From an uncultured Saprospiraceae bacterium (GTDB taxonomy: Bacteria > Bacteroidota > Bacteroidia > Chitinophagales > Saprospiraceae), in the NCBI GenBank assembly GCA_938002665.1, contig CALLAE010000048.1, positions 1 through 53,287 of the forward strand: 53,287 nt of DNA. The letters run 5' to 3'. Positions 1 through 8,348 of this stretch are shown here, one piece after another (the stretch's first letter is position 1; every line of letters begins with the position of its first letter). The notes under the pieces were generated by a model, which was not told the DNA's origin, ran no database searches, and worked only from the letters and a program-made list of their open reading frames with translations. A program made the translations under genes and the position numbers.

Positions 1-74
1 CTGGCGTCTATTTTCTAAAGGTACAGTTAGCTGACAGAATGAGTAGTAAAGTATACAAAGTTGTAATACTTTAA
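1..74 (+). CDS. C-terminal end of a T9SS-secreted protein (partial, cut by window edge)
   Basis: Reading from base 3, the window opens with 23 codons and a TAA stop at 72-74. The peptide starts GVYFLKVQLADR and ends YKVVIL. This is the usual closing strand of a type A T9SS sorting domain, where a G-[VI]-Y-[FL] strand is followed 8-12 residues later by a basic and hydrophobic end. The same pattern closes the genes at 252-1487, 11150-12694 and 18477-20921. It is therefore most likely the end of an exported or surface-anchored protein whose body lies to the left of the window. Nothing can be said about its function. Confidence 0.7.
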   Translation, partial: GVYFLKVQLADRMSSKVYKVVIL

Positions 75-113
75 TCCAGGCTGATTTTTTAAACTTGGGT
101 TTATACTGATGGC

Positions 114-174
114 TAGCTTATAACGAGCTGTAGATCTTTCGGCGCCACTTCGTTCTGCTCATTATGAAAAGCAT
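114..174 (+). repeat. Degenerate intergenic repeat, copy A
   Basis: A 61-base stretch with core TTCGGCGCCACTTCGTTCTG. It aligns without gaps to 1554-1614 at a constant offset of 1440 bases, with about 47 of 61 bases identical by hand count. The core resembles short dispersed intergenic repeats I know from Bacteroidota genomes; that comparison is from memory. It lies just beyond the 3' end of the gene at 252-1487. Confidence 0.6.
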
Positions 175-251
175 GTAGGCAATAATTATATCCAGCTTAA
201 AACTTTTCAAGTCACATTTCAAGTCACAGACAAAGATTGTTATTCTCAAGA

Positions 252-1487
252 TTACTTGAAGACTAAGATTCTATGTGTAACTTCATTATTACCTTGATTT
301 ATAACACCAATATATAATCCAGCCTCTAATTTGCTAAGTTCGATTCTGTTATGACCAGAATAAATATCGACTTCAATTATTTTCTGACCTAAATTATCGT
401 AGATTTTCATTGCATGTTTTCCATTATTCTGACTTATAACATTCAAAACTTGATCTTCCGTTAGAGGATTGGGAAATATTGTGAAGAATTCTTGTGCAAA
501 CAACTTAACTGACTTTATCTCAGTATAAACAGCTGGCTCTTGTTTATTCAAGATTTTGATTCTATAGTAATTGACTCCAGTTGCTGGATGATAGTCTACA
601 AAGGTGTAAGGAGTTTCTCCATCACAAACTGTCTCGGCATCGACTCTATGTATAATTCTCCAGTCCTGCCCATAGGACCTACTTTCCAAAACATACTCAT
701 CAATACTTAAATCTAAAGATGGTGACCAACTTAGCTCTACAGATGACTCGTCTGATTTTTTTGCATCAAACTTTACTCTGTCCAATGACAGAACTGTTTT
801 GCCCACGTAATCTTCAAGGAAGTTACAGTTATACCATGAATTCTCTACAAATCCGAGATAATCATCATAGTAGCATTTAGTTATACCACCTTCGTTTTCA
901 TCAAAACTTTCTTTTATAATATCATAAGGCAAAAAATACCTACCAAGGAATCCTATTCTTTCCACAATTGTATCTTGGTGATTATAAGTTTTTTGATTCT
1001 TTGACATCTCTAGGTCTACAGCACTATATCTAAGTTCTTCTCCATTTATGTTCATTAATCCTTTAGCGGTAACAGTAAATTTGGTAAAATATTCTGCGTC
1101 TAAAAACCAAAAATCCCCAATATCAGCATTGAAATCATACAAGGTCCCATACACAAAGTCATTCCCATCATCCATGTGTAAATTTACTCTTCCATCTCCA
1201 GGGTCTATTAGACTAAAGCGATTTATAGTACTAATACTAGATTGCTGCGTTTGAGAATTATACCAACTACGTACTACTTTATAGCTTGTAGTATTACTAC
1301 CATTATAATCACTATCAGGGTCATATAATATGACATTATAACCAGCGGGATTCCACCAATTACTACCCGTATGCCATACTGCAGAAGTATCTGGCTTGTA
1401 AGGCTGCGAGTTTAATTTATCCATGAAAAAGAAATTGCAAGCAAGGACAAGGATAGTAGAAACGGAAAAATATTTCATAGTTGTCAT
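252..1487 (-). CDS. T9SS type A sorting-domain protein with fibronectin-like region
   Basis: A 411-residue secreted protein of unknown substrate. An N-terminal hydrophobic segment (about residues 4-22) looks like a signal peptide. The start may be the first Met or the Met three codons later (base 1478), where the signal peptide begins more typically. Residues about 235-330 look like a fibronectin type III domain, with a WSPSLD strand and a later NYYRIK strand. The last 75 residues are a type A T9SS sorting domain: FPNPL, then IYDNLGQKI, then LEAGLYIG. The N-terminal 220 residues match no family I recognise. The gene stands alone, in tail-to-tail orientation with the truncated T9SS gene on its left, and copies of a degenerate repeat flank it. 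Export is well supported; function is unknown. Confidence 0.85.
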   Translation of the reverse strand: MTTMKYFSVSTILVLACNFFFMDKLNSQPYKPDTSAVWHTGSNWWNPAGYNVILYDPDSDYNGSNTTSYKVVRSWYNSQTQQSSISTINRFSLIDPGDGRVNLHMDDGNDFVYGTLYDFNADIGDFWFLDAEYFTKFTVTAKGLMNINGEELRYSAVDLEMSKNQKTYNHQDTIVERIGFLGRYFLPYDIIKESFDENEGGITKCYYDDYLGFVENSWYNCNFLEDYVGKTVLSLDRVKFDAKKSDESSVELSWSPSLDLSIDEYVLESRSYGQDWRIIHRVDAETVCDGETPYTFVDYHPATGVNYYRIKILNKQEPAVYTEIKSVKLFAQEFFTIFPNPLTEDQVLNVISQNNGKHAMKIYDNLGQKIIEVDIYSGHNRIELSKLEAGLYIGVINQGNNEVTHRILVFK

Positions 1488-1553
1488 ATCAATTTGATTG
1501 AGCTATTCAAATGATAGATAATGAGGATGGAATTGTTTAAAGATAAAATAATT

Positions 1554-1614
1554 TAGCTTACAACATGCTAAAGATATTTCGACGCCATTTCGTTTTGCTA
1601 AAAATAAAAAGTAT
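1554..1614 (+). repeat. Degenerate intergenic repeat, copy B
   Basis: Core TTCGACGCCATTTCGTTTTG. Same orientation as copy A at 114-174 and alignable over 61 bases without a gap. It sits upstream of the T9SS gene that copy A follows, so the two copies form a direct repeat around that gene. Confidence 0.6.
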
Positions 1615-1637
1615 TGAGAGTATAATCTCAGATTACT

Positions 1638-1686
1638 AAGTAACCAACCACGAATCTACTAGTCAACTAATCACCAATCCACAATC
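1638..1686. repeat. Low-complexity intergenic stretch of imperfect 7-9 base units
   Basis: Between the T9SS gene and the 3' end of hscA there is a run of loosely repeated units of the type AACCA, AATCTACTA, AACTAATCACCAATC, ACAATC. The units are imperfect and the stretch has no T-tract after a hairpin, so I do not call it a terminator. Similar simple repeats occur between genes in Bacteroidota. Confidence 0.3.
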
Positions 1687-1687
1687 A

Positions 1688-3514
1688 TCACAATTCCTTC
1701 CCGCCCAAAGCCTTCTTGATATTGTAATTCATGGCCCGCTCGGCAAGTGGGGCAGAGTAGTCATTTAGCTCTTGGATAGCAGCGTGAATTTTGTCTTTAT
1801 CGTCAGATTTCTCTATTTCAGTAAGAGCAATGAGTAAGGTAGCTAGCTGGGCTTGCTCGTCTTCAGTAAGTATCTCTTTGTTTTGTTTTACGAACTTGGT
1901 AGCTGAAAAAATCAGTGCTGAAGCTTCGTTTTTGGCGTCTTGAAGAGCTTTAATCTTCATATCACTTTCGGCATATTTAATAGAGTCTAGCAGCATCTGA
2001 CCCATCTCTTTTTCGGAAATGCCGTATTGAGATTTTATCTGTACTTCAGTTTCAGTATTAGATCTTTCTTCTTTGGCTTTTACCTTTAGTATGCCATCTG
2101 CATCTATGATAAACTGGACAAGAATCTTAGGAATACCTGCTGGCATAGGTGGGATGTCAGCGAGGACAAATTCACCTAATTTTCTATTATGCTCTACGAG
2201 TTCTCTTTCTCCCTGATATACTGCTACTTTAAGATTTTTCTGCCCATCTACCGAGGTGGTATAAGACCGTGCTACAGAAGATGGAACCTTGGAGTTTCGT
2301 GGTAAAATAGTATCCATCAATCCCCCCACAGTCTCTATCCCCAGTGAAAGTGGTGTCACATCTATCAGCAAAAGGTCCGCATTATTTCCTGCCAACATAT
2401 CTGCTTGGATGGCTGCACCCATAGCTATCACTTCATCTGGATTGATGCTATCGTAGATAGGTTTACCAAACAGTTCTTTGAGACCTGATTTTATAGAAGG
2501 AATTCTTGTAGACCCACCCACCACGATTATCTTGTCTACTTCATCTAGTTCCACCTCAGCAGCAAGCAGTGCAGATTTAGTCTTGTCCAAAGTCCTTCTT
2601 ACTAGAGGCTCTATTAACTTGTCAAACTTCTGCCTAGTCAAAGAAAAAGAATCGTCTTCATATCTTGCTTGACTAGAGAGTGCCTTTTTGGCTTGTTCTG
2701 CTTTTATTCTAAGAGACTGCAGCAGCACTTTGTCTTTTCTGAAGGCCTCCGCTTTTTCTTTGACCCAATGATTAACTATAAGTTCATCCAGATCATCTCC
2801 TCCTAAAAATGCATCCCCATCTGTAGCCAGAACATCGTAGACACCACCACTTAGTCTTAGAACAGAAACATCAAAAGTCCCCCCTCCAAGATCATACACA
2901 ACAATTGTCTCTTCTGTTTCTTCTGCAGTAGAACCATAAGCTAGCGCTGCAGCAGTCGGTTCATTTATTATTCTGAGGACTTCTAGCCCAGCCAGCTTAC
3001 CAGCATCTCTTGTCGCCTGCCTTTGCGCATCATTAAAATAAGCAGGAACAGTAATTACAGCCTTAGACACAATTGCATTGAGTGCATTCTCAACTCTGCT
3101 TTTGAGGTACTTTAAAATAGAGGCAGATAATTCGATAGGTGTATAGAATTTATTCTTCACGTGGACTTTAACCAATCGATCTTCTTCATCTATAATACGA
3201 TAGGACAACTGTTCCTTATAGTCTTCTAGATCATGGTATGATTTTCCTAATAGCCTCTTGGCACTATATATAGTTGAGCCTGGGTGAGTTAAAAGCTTGG
3301 TCTTGGCTTCTGAGCCTACTATGACTTTCTCATTATCAGAAAAATGTACGATGGATGGTACTAGCGAATTCTTTCCTGCCCCATCTTTAACTAAAATGGC
3401 TTTTCCATCTTCCACATAAGCCACCAGACTATTAGTAGTCCCTAAGTCTATACCAATAATGATTTCCTTCTTTTCTACCTCACCCGACTTCATGTTAATT
3501 GATATCTTAGCCAT
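1688..3514 (-). CDS. hscA: Hsp70-type iron-sulfur assembly chaperone HscA
   Basis: A 608-residue Hsp70. The ATPase domain (about 18-390) shows the phosphate-1 motif IGIDLGTTNS, then NEPTAAALAYG and the adenosine motif VVGGSTRIP. The substrate-binding domain follows from about 395 and the helical lid ends the protein. I favour HscA over DnaK for two reasons. The length is nearer HscA (about 616) than DnaK (about 640). The protein also ends in NIKKALGGKEL, like the RRALKG ending of HscA, and lacks the acidic glycine-rich DnaK tail. HscA works with the co-chaperone HscB in releasing Fe-S clusters from the IscU scaffold; neither gene is in the window. It starts 39 bases from the divergent transporter gene. 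Confidence 0.85.
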   Translation of the reverse strand: MAKISINMKSGEVEKKEIIIGIDLGTTNSLVAYVEDGKAILVKDGAGKNSLVPSIVHFSDNEKVIVGSEAKTKLLTHPGSTIYSAKRLLGKSYHDLEDYKEQLSYRIIDEEDRLVKVHVKNKFYTPIELSASILKYLKSRVENALNAIVSKAVITVPAYFNDAQRQATRDAGKLAGLEVLRIINEPTAAALAYGSTAEETEETIVVYDLGGGTFDVSVLRLSGGVYDVLATDGDAFLGGDDLDELIVNHWVKEKAEAFRKDKVLLQSLRIKAEQAKKALSSQARYEDDSFSLTRQKFDKLIEPLVRRTLDKTKSALLAAEVELDEVDKIIVVGGSTRIPSIKSGLKELFGKPIYDSINPDEVIAMGAAIQADMLAGNNADLLLIDVTPLSLGIETVGGLMDTILPRNSKVPSSVARSYTTSVDGQKNLKVAVYQGERELVEHNRKLGEFVLADIPPMPAGIPKILVQFIIDADGILKVKAKEERSNTETEVQIKSQYGISEKEMGQMLLDSIKYAESDMKIKALQDAKNEASALIFSATKFVKQNKEILTEDEQAQLATLLIALTEIEKSDDKDKIHAAIQELNDYSAPLAERAMNYNIKKALGGKEL

Positions 3515-3545
3515 ACCCTAATTATTGGTTATAAAAACAACTACT

Positions 3546-3553
3546 CAAAATTA
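3546..3553 (-). promoter_or_regulatory. Possible hscA promoter -7 element (TAATTTTG)
   Basis: On the minus strand TAATTTTG fits the Bacteroidota -7 consensus TAnnTTTG and lies 31 bases before the hscA start codon. It directly abuts the ATG of the divergent transporter gene, so the upstream promoter half would lie inside that gene. I see no clear -33 TTTG at the right distance. Confidence 0.35.
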
Positions 3554-4327
3554 ATGTTCAAAGACAGGTCATTTATCCTTTTTCTCATCTTAGGTGGCTT
3601 TTTCATAGCCAATGCGCTAGTGGCAGAATTTATTGGTGTAAAGATATTTTCTTTGGAAGAAAGCTTGGGTTTTGAGCCTTTTAGTTTCAGCTTTTTTGGC
3701 GTTGATGGTCTTGGCTTCAATCTGACGACGGGGGTATTACTATGGCCAGTGGTATTCATTATGACGGATGTGATAAATGAATATTATGGCCAGCGAGGTG
3801 TCAAGTTGCTGAGCTATCTAGCAGTGGGCTTAATTGTCTATGCCTTTGTGATAATTTTTCTTGCAATCCGACTCAGCCCTAATGAATGGTGGGCCTTCGA
3901 GAGTGGGCTTAATGCAGATAAAAGCTTGTCACTAGGCAATATGGATCTAGCCTTTAGTAAAATATTCGGCCAAGGTTTGTGGATTATAGTGGGATCATTG
4001 GTTGCGTTTTTAGTAGGACAGCTCTTGGATGTTGTTATATATCATAGAATCAGAAATTGGACTGGAGAAAAGAAAGTATGGCTTAGAGCGACAGGATCTA
4101 CTCTAGTTTCACAGATTGTGGACAGCTACGTTGTTCTGATAATCGCATTTTATATAGGGGCTGACTGGGAATTGGGTAGGGTTCTAGCCATAGGAACAGT
4201 GAATTATATTTACAAATTTTTGATAGCTATAGGCTTGACTCCTATTATTTATTTAGCGCATTCCTTGATAGATTCATTTTTAGGCAATAATCTTGCGGCA
4301 CAATTAAAAGAACAAGCAGCAACTTAA
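3554..4327 (+). CDS. yhhQ: Queuosine precursor transporter, YhhQ/VUT family
   Basis: A 257-residue inner-membrane protein with about six hydrophobic segments, starting near residues 4-22, 55-75 and 85-110. The segment TDVINEYYGQRG, near residue 75, is the characteristic motif of the YhhQ (DUF165) family. Family members import queuosine precursors such as preQ0 or preQ1 for modification of tRNA wobble position 34. The first ATG directly follows the start region of hscA on the other strand. Three bases separate its stop from the next gene, so the two are probably one transcript. No queuosine biosynthesis gene is present in the window. Confidence 0.85.
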   Translation: MFKDRSFILFLILGGFFIANALVAEFIGVKIFSLEESLGFEPFSFSFFGVDGLGFNLTTGVLLWPVVFIMTDVINEYYGQRGVKLLSYLAVGLIVYAFVIIFLAIRLSPNEWWAFESGLNADKSLSLGNMDLAFSKIFGQGLWIIVGSLVAFLVGQLLDVVIYHRIRNWTGEKKVWLRATGSTLVSQIVDSYVVLIIAFYIGADWELGRVLAIGTVNYIYKFLIAIGLTPIIYLAHSLIDSFLGNNLAAQLKEQAAT

Positions 4328-4330
4328 CTT

Positions 4331-5248
4331 ATGGAAGGTATAACTGACACTATTCTAATGGTGAGGCCAAGCAATTTTGGATCTAATCCAGACACAATTG
4401 GGGACAATCATTTTCAGGCTCAAATGCAGTCAGACGAAAAAAAGAGCATCAGTGATAAGGCCATAGAAGAATTTGATGCAATGGTTACTGAATTACAGAG
4501 GCATGATATAGCAGTCATTGTTATAGAGGATACACCTTCACCTGTAAAGCCGGATGCTATCTTTCCTAATAATTGGTTCTCTACTCATTCATCAGGAAGT
4601 ATTATTACTTATCCCATGAAAGCGGCTTCTAGGCAGCTGGAAAGAAGAGAAGACATAGTGGACTCATTGACTGATAAGTATGGTTATAAAAAACGGTATG
4701 GCTTTGAATATCACGAGTCGGATGAACAGTACCTGGAGGGTACTGGTAGTATGGTTTTAGATAGAGCAAACAAAATCGTCTATGCTGGACTCAGCCAAAG
4801 AACAGAAATAAAGATTCTGGAGAAATTTGCTGTATTAATGGGCTATGATAAGGTTATATTCCATCCTAAAGATAGCCAAGGCAAAGCAATCTATCACACC
4901 AATGTGATGATGGCGATGGGAGATAACTTTGTTGTCATATGCAGCGACAGCATTCCTGACCCAACTGAAAAGAAAGAAGTACTAGGTAGACTAAAAGCCA
5001 CTGGGAAAGAGGTGGTAGATATAAGCTTTTCCCAGATGGAAGCATTTGCAGGTAACATGCTTCAGCTAAAGAGTAAACTGGGGCAGACTTGCATGATAAT
5101 GTCGAAGACTGCTTATGACTCTTTGACAATAGATCAAATAGATTGTATTGCTAAGCATAGTAAAATCATTACTATTCCTATTCCTACCATAGAAAAATAC
5201 GGCGGAGGCAGTGTCAGATGTATGATTGCCGAAGTATTCAAATCCTAA
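4331..5248 (+). CDS. ctlX: CtlX-type citrulline/arginine hydrolase (amidinotransferase fold)
   Basis: A 305-residue protein of the guanidino-group-modifying superfamily. It begins with a MVRPSNFGSNP segment, has FPNNWFSTH near residue 80, a histidine in HTNVMMAMG, and the likely nucleophile Cys297 in GGSVRCM near the end. The length and the late Cys fit the citrulline-utilisation hydrolase CtlX group of arginine-deiminase-related proteins. These are soluble cytoplasmic enzymes that hydrolyse the ureido or guanidino group. Assignment to CtlX and not another deiminase or amidinotransferase rests on overall resemblance. It lies 3 bases after the YhhQ gene, with no other arginine pathway gene beside it; pruA, which feeds glutamate, is 43 kb away. 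Confidence 0.75.
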   Translation: MEGITDTILMVRPSNFGSNPDTIGDNHFQAQMQSDEKKSISDKAIEEFDAMVTELQRHDIAVIVIEDTPSPVKPDAIFPNNWFSTHSSGSIITYPMKAASRQLERREDIVDSLTDKYGYKKRYGFEYHESDEQYLEGTGSMVLDRANKIVYAGLSQRTEIKILEKFAVLMGYDKVIFHPKDSQGKAIYHTNVMMAMGDNFVVICSDSIPDPTEKKEVLGRLKATGKEVVDISFSQMEAFAGNMLQLKSKLGQTCMIMSKTAYDSLTIDQIDCIAKHSKIITIPIPTIEKYGGGSVRCMIAEVFKS

Positions 5249-5460
5249 GTTTATAAACTCGACTTCACATTACTTTACTACTAGATTTATATATTTAGGA
5301 CATGCATTTTCAAAGAAATAAATTGCAATGATATTCTTATATAACTGATAGTCAATACCTTAAAGATCAGCACACTGAGTGCATTTATACATTCAGGACA
5401 TAGTAGATGATGTTGCCATATTATCTTAAAGCTACTTATCACCCAAAAAAATAAATAGCT

Positions 5461-6612
5461 ATGGCACATATACATTCAGTTATATCAGAAGTACCACCTT
5501 ATACTCTGACCCAGATGGAGTTCTACGACTTTGTTGCTCCCAATATAAAACCTAGACTTCAAAATATCTTTAAGAGGATTCTTTCAGGTAGTCAAATTAG
5601 AAAACGACATTTCTGCACCTCTATAAACAAAATGATAGAGATGACAGAAAAGAAGCAGGTAGAGGATAAGTTTAAAATCTGGAAAGATTCGACGATGGAG
5701 TTCTGGACGAATCAAGGCAAGGAACTGCTAAGAACATCTGGTCTTGAACCCCATGAAATAGATGGCATCTGTACAGCAACTACCTCTGGCTTTGTTACAC
5801 CAGACCCGACTATACTCATTCCGCATGCCTTGAAAATGAGGTCTGATATTATCAGAATGCCATTGCTGGGTTTTGGTTGCTCAGGAGGGCTTGCTGCTAT
5901 TAATAGGGTAAGTGAGTACCTAAAAGCATTTCCAGAAAAGGCATTTCTTGTATGTGTCGGAGAAGCTTTAAGTACGCAATATGAAAAAGCAGAAACTGCT
6001 TCTGTTCTTGTTTCAAATAGCATATTTGGAGATGGTTTTGCGAGCCTGCTCATGGTAGGAAAAGAGCATAAGTTAGCGGCCAAATCACAGATAGAGCTCC
6101 TAAACTCCAATAGCCATATCTTTCCTAATTGTGATTTTGCTATAGGCCAGTGGATGACGGACGAGGGACTGCATACACATGTGGATGCTAAGATTCCACA
6201 GCTCATTCATCAAGGCGTCAGAGAGCCGATTGAAAACATGTTTGAAACTGTGCAAAGTTCTATATCTGATATTGATTACTGGATCTGTCATGCTGGAGGA
6301 CCTAAGGTCATGGAAGCCTTTGGAGAAAGTTTAGAATTGCCTGATTCAGCCCTTGATGTGGCTTTAGAAACTTACAGAAACTATGGTAACCAAAGTTCCG
6401 TCTCCGTGCTGAATGCTCTAGAGACAACCCTTACTAACAATTCTGCGAGTGGATTAGGATTTCTTATGGCACTGGGACCTGGCGTTCATATGGAGTATTC
6501 CTTATGTAAAGTAACTCCCCATCACAATAAAAAGAGTTTGAAAAATTCAAAGAGAATATCCTCAAAGCTTAATAATCACCGAAAAATTCCGCTTGCTGTA
6601 CAAAATGTGTAG
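5461..6612 (+). CDS. Type III polyketide synthase (chalcone/stilbene synthase family)
   Basis: A 383-residue thiolase-fold condensing enzyme. The type III catalytic triad is visible: Cys140 in GFGCSGG, His277 in ICHAGGPK and Asn310 in YGNQSSVS. Such enzymes extend a starter acyl-CoA with malonyl-CoA without a carrier protein and cyclise the chain to a pyrone, resorcinol or similar ring. The last 35 residues form a basic, low-complexity tail (HHNKKSLKN onwards) beyond the usual core. No methyltransferase, hydroxylase or prenyltransferase is adjacent; the neighbours are ctlX and a histidine kinase. The product cannot be deduced. Function at family level is secure. Confidence 0.88.
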   Translation: MAHIHSVISEVPPYTLTQMEFYDFVAPNIKPRLQNIFKRILSGSQIRKRHFCTSINKMIEMTEKKQVEDKFKIWKDSTMEFWTNQGKELLRTSGLEPHEIDGICTATTSGFVTPDPTILIPHALKMRSDIIRMPLLGFGCSGGLAAINRVSEYLKAFPEKAFLVCVGEALSTQYEKAETASVLVSNSIFGDGFASLLMVGKEHKLAAKSQIELLNSNSHIFPNCDFAIGQWMTDEGLHTHVDAKIPQLIHQGVREPIENMFETVQSSISDIDYWICHAGGPKVMEAFGESLELPDSALDVALETYRNYGNQSSVSVLNALETTLTNNSASGLGFLMALGPGVHMEYSLCKVTPHHNKKSLKNSKRISSKLNNHRKIPLAVQNV

Positions 6613-6809
6613 GGTTATGGTAGAGTTTGTGTCGTGCATTTGCTAGTTGGAATAAAACGGTCAAAAAGTTGATTAGTTAAGTCTAGAACTACTTCCTAGA
6701 ATTTTTTCATTGCTATCTCACTTAATTATACCCTAAAACTAGTGACATACAACTTGTAAGAAGTCAGTATTAAACTCCATGCAAGAATGTGTTACTCAAA
6801 TAAGAAGCA

Positions 6810-8189
6810 ATGAAATCAGTAAAAAAATTAGGAGAGTTACTTACGCAACCAACAAGCCCAATTACATTCGAAATTCATCATCAGTTTAAAATATTAAAAA
6901 TTGAAGTAGAAAAACTAAAGGCACAATTATCTAAATCTCATAACGATAGAATTGTGATGGAGCACCATCTTAATTCCACGATAGAGGATCTTTCTAATTC
7001 CAATCTGAAGATCAGAGAATTACGAAGGAATGAACTTGCAGAAAATGAGAAAAAGAGAAAATTTCAAGATAGTAAACTAGAACAGATTACTAACTCCATG
7101 ACATCTTCTATGGCCTTTGTAGATACAAATTTTACTTACCGTTATATCAATAATAAGTACACAGAGTGGTTTGGTGTGGAAAGAGAAAATATAGTTGGTA
7201 AGACTATAGAAGAAGTTGCTGGTAAAGCCTTTTTTGAAATGTACAAACCTATGTATGGAAAGATCTTTAGTGGAGAATCTTTTACTACAGAAATGGATAC
7301 TAAAATTGCCAATACGGACAAAAGACTGGTATGTAAAGCCTCATATGTCCCTGCCTACGATATGGACGGGAAAAACATTGGTGTCTATATATATGGAACT
7401 GATATAACAGAGAATAAAGAAAAGGAGGAAGAAATACAAAAATCTAAAAGTAAGTTAGCAAAGACTAATGCGAAGCTAAAAGAATACATAGAGTCAAATG
7501 TGCAACTAGAACACTTTGCATACATCGCTGCACATGATATGAAGGCTCCTATGAGAAGTATCTCTAGTTTTACCTCATTGCTCAGCCAAAACTTGGCGGA
7601 TAAGCTAAGTGAAAAAGAACTAGACTACTTTCAATATGTAAAGACAGGAACAAAGAGGCTATCAAATCTCATCACAGACTTACTTAATTATTCCAAAGTA
7701 GGAGAACATAAGCTAGAGTTATCAGAGGTAAACTTTAAAGAGCTTGTAGAGCAAGTTATCAGATACCTAGAAGTTACTGTTAGAGAATCAAAGGCGATTG
7801 TTGTCATTCCTGAAGACCTACCAGAGTTAGCTATTGCTGACAGGATTAAGATTTATCAGGTCTTTCAAAACCTTATTTCCAATAGTATAAAATTCACTAA
7901 GCCCGGCACTATTCCTCAGATTGAGCTTAAGTATAGCCAAAATGATTTTTTTCACTACTTCTCAGTTATGGATAATGGTATAGGAATGGATAACGAACAT
8001 CTTTGCTCCATCTTCGAATCTTTTAAACAACTGAATTCTAAAAGTGAATACGAGGGCACAGGACTAGGACTATCCATATGCAAAAAGATAGTGGAGCATC
8101 ATGGTGGAGATATTACGGTGGAAAGTAAGCTAGGAGAAGGAAGTACTTTTACATTCAGCATACCAAAAAAGCTTGTAATAGAGGGCTAA
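6810..8189 (+). CDS. Soluble PAS-domain sensor histidine kinase
   Basis: A 459-residue kinase with no membrane segment. Residues about 22-90 are charged and probably coiled coil. A PAS domain follows (about 92-200, ending in YIYGTDITE). A second short coiled coil leads to the dimerisation domain with the phospho-acceptor His242 in AAHDMKAPMRS. The ATPase domain carries the N box (FQNLISNSIKF), the G1 box (MDNGIGMD), the F box (IFESFKQL) and the G2 box (GTGLGLSI). It presumably senses a cytoplasmic signal. No response regulator lies beside it, so it is an orphan kinase. About 200 bases of non-coding DNA precede it, enough for its own promoter. Confidence 0.9.
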   Translation: MKSVKKLGELLTQPTSPITFEIHHQFKILKIEVEKLKAQLSKSHNDRIVMEHHLNSTIEDLSNSNLKIRELRRNELAENEKKRKFQDSKLEQITNSMTSSMAFVDTNFTYRYINNKYTEWFGVERENIVGKTIEEVAGKAFFEMYKPMYGKIFSGESFTTEMDTKIANTDKRLVCKASYVPAYDMDGKNIGVYIYGTDITENKEKEEEIQKSKSKLAKTNAKLKEYIESNVQLEHFAYIAAHDMKAPMRSISSFTSLLSQNLADKLSEKELDYFQYVKTGTKRLSNLITDLLNYSKVGEHKLELSEVNFKELVEQVIRYLEVTVRESKAIVVIPEDLPELAIADRIKIYQVFQNLISNSIKFTKPGTIPQIELKYSQNDFFHYFSVMDNGIGMDNEHLCSIFESFKQLNSKSEYEGTGLGLSICKKIVEHHGGDITVESKLGEGSTFTFSIPKKLVIEG

Positions 8190-8285
8190 GCCACCACCTG
8201 AACTAGACCCTAAATAGTGTTGATAAATTGTGAAAAATCTTAATATCTTCTGAGATAATATATTACAGAATCCTAATATGTAGTG

Positions 8286-8293
8286 TATTTTTG
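8286..8293 (+). promoter_or_regulatory. Possible promoter -7 element for the TonB receptor (TATTTTTG)
   Basis: TATTTTTG matches the Bacteroidota consensus TAnnTTTG and lies 55 bases before the ATG at 8349. No clean TTTG is found at -33. The predicted leader of about 45 bases contains the palindrome at 8304-8318. Confidence 0.4.
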
Positions 8294-8303
8294 CGGGTGA
8301 AAT

Positions 8304-8318
8304 CCTTCAATTTGAAGG
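8304..8318. promoter_or_regulatory. 15-bp inverted repeat in the leader of the TonB receptor gene
   Basis: CCTTCAA-T-TTGAAGG is a perfect 7-bp inverted repeat around one base. In RNA it could form a 6-bp hairpin with a three-base loop. It lies just downstream of the predicted promoter and 30 bases before the start codon, so it could be an operator or a leader hairpin. Confidence 0.35.
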
Positions 8319-8348
8319 CTGAACTTATTAAAAAACTAACCTGCAAAC

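Noticed and set aside
5248-5259. AGTTTATAAACT palindrome at the ctlX stop
   Set aside because: Only 12 bases, AT-only, with no T-tract; too likely by chance in AT-rich DNA.
5287-5475. 62-codon minus-strand frame in the gap before the polyketide synthase
   Set aside because: It is hydrophobic by base composition only, and runs into the start of the next gene; no start context or similarity.
5712-6206. 164-codon frame on the minus strand inside the polyketide synthase gene
   Set aside because: It is antisense to catalytic regions of a clear gene and its protein resembles nothing; a shadow frame.
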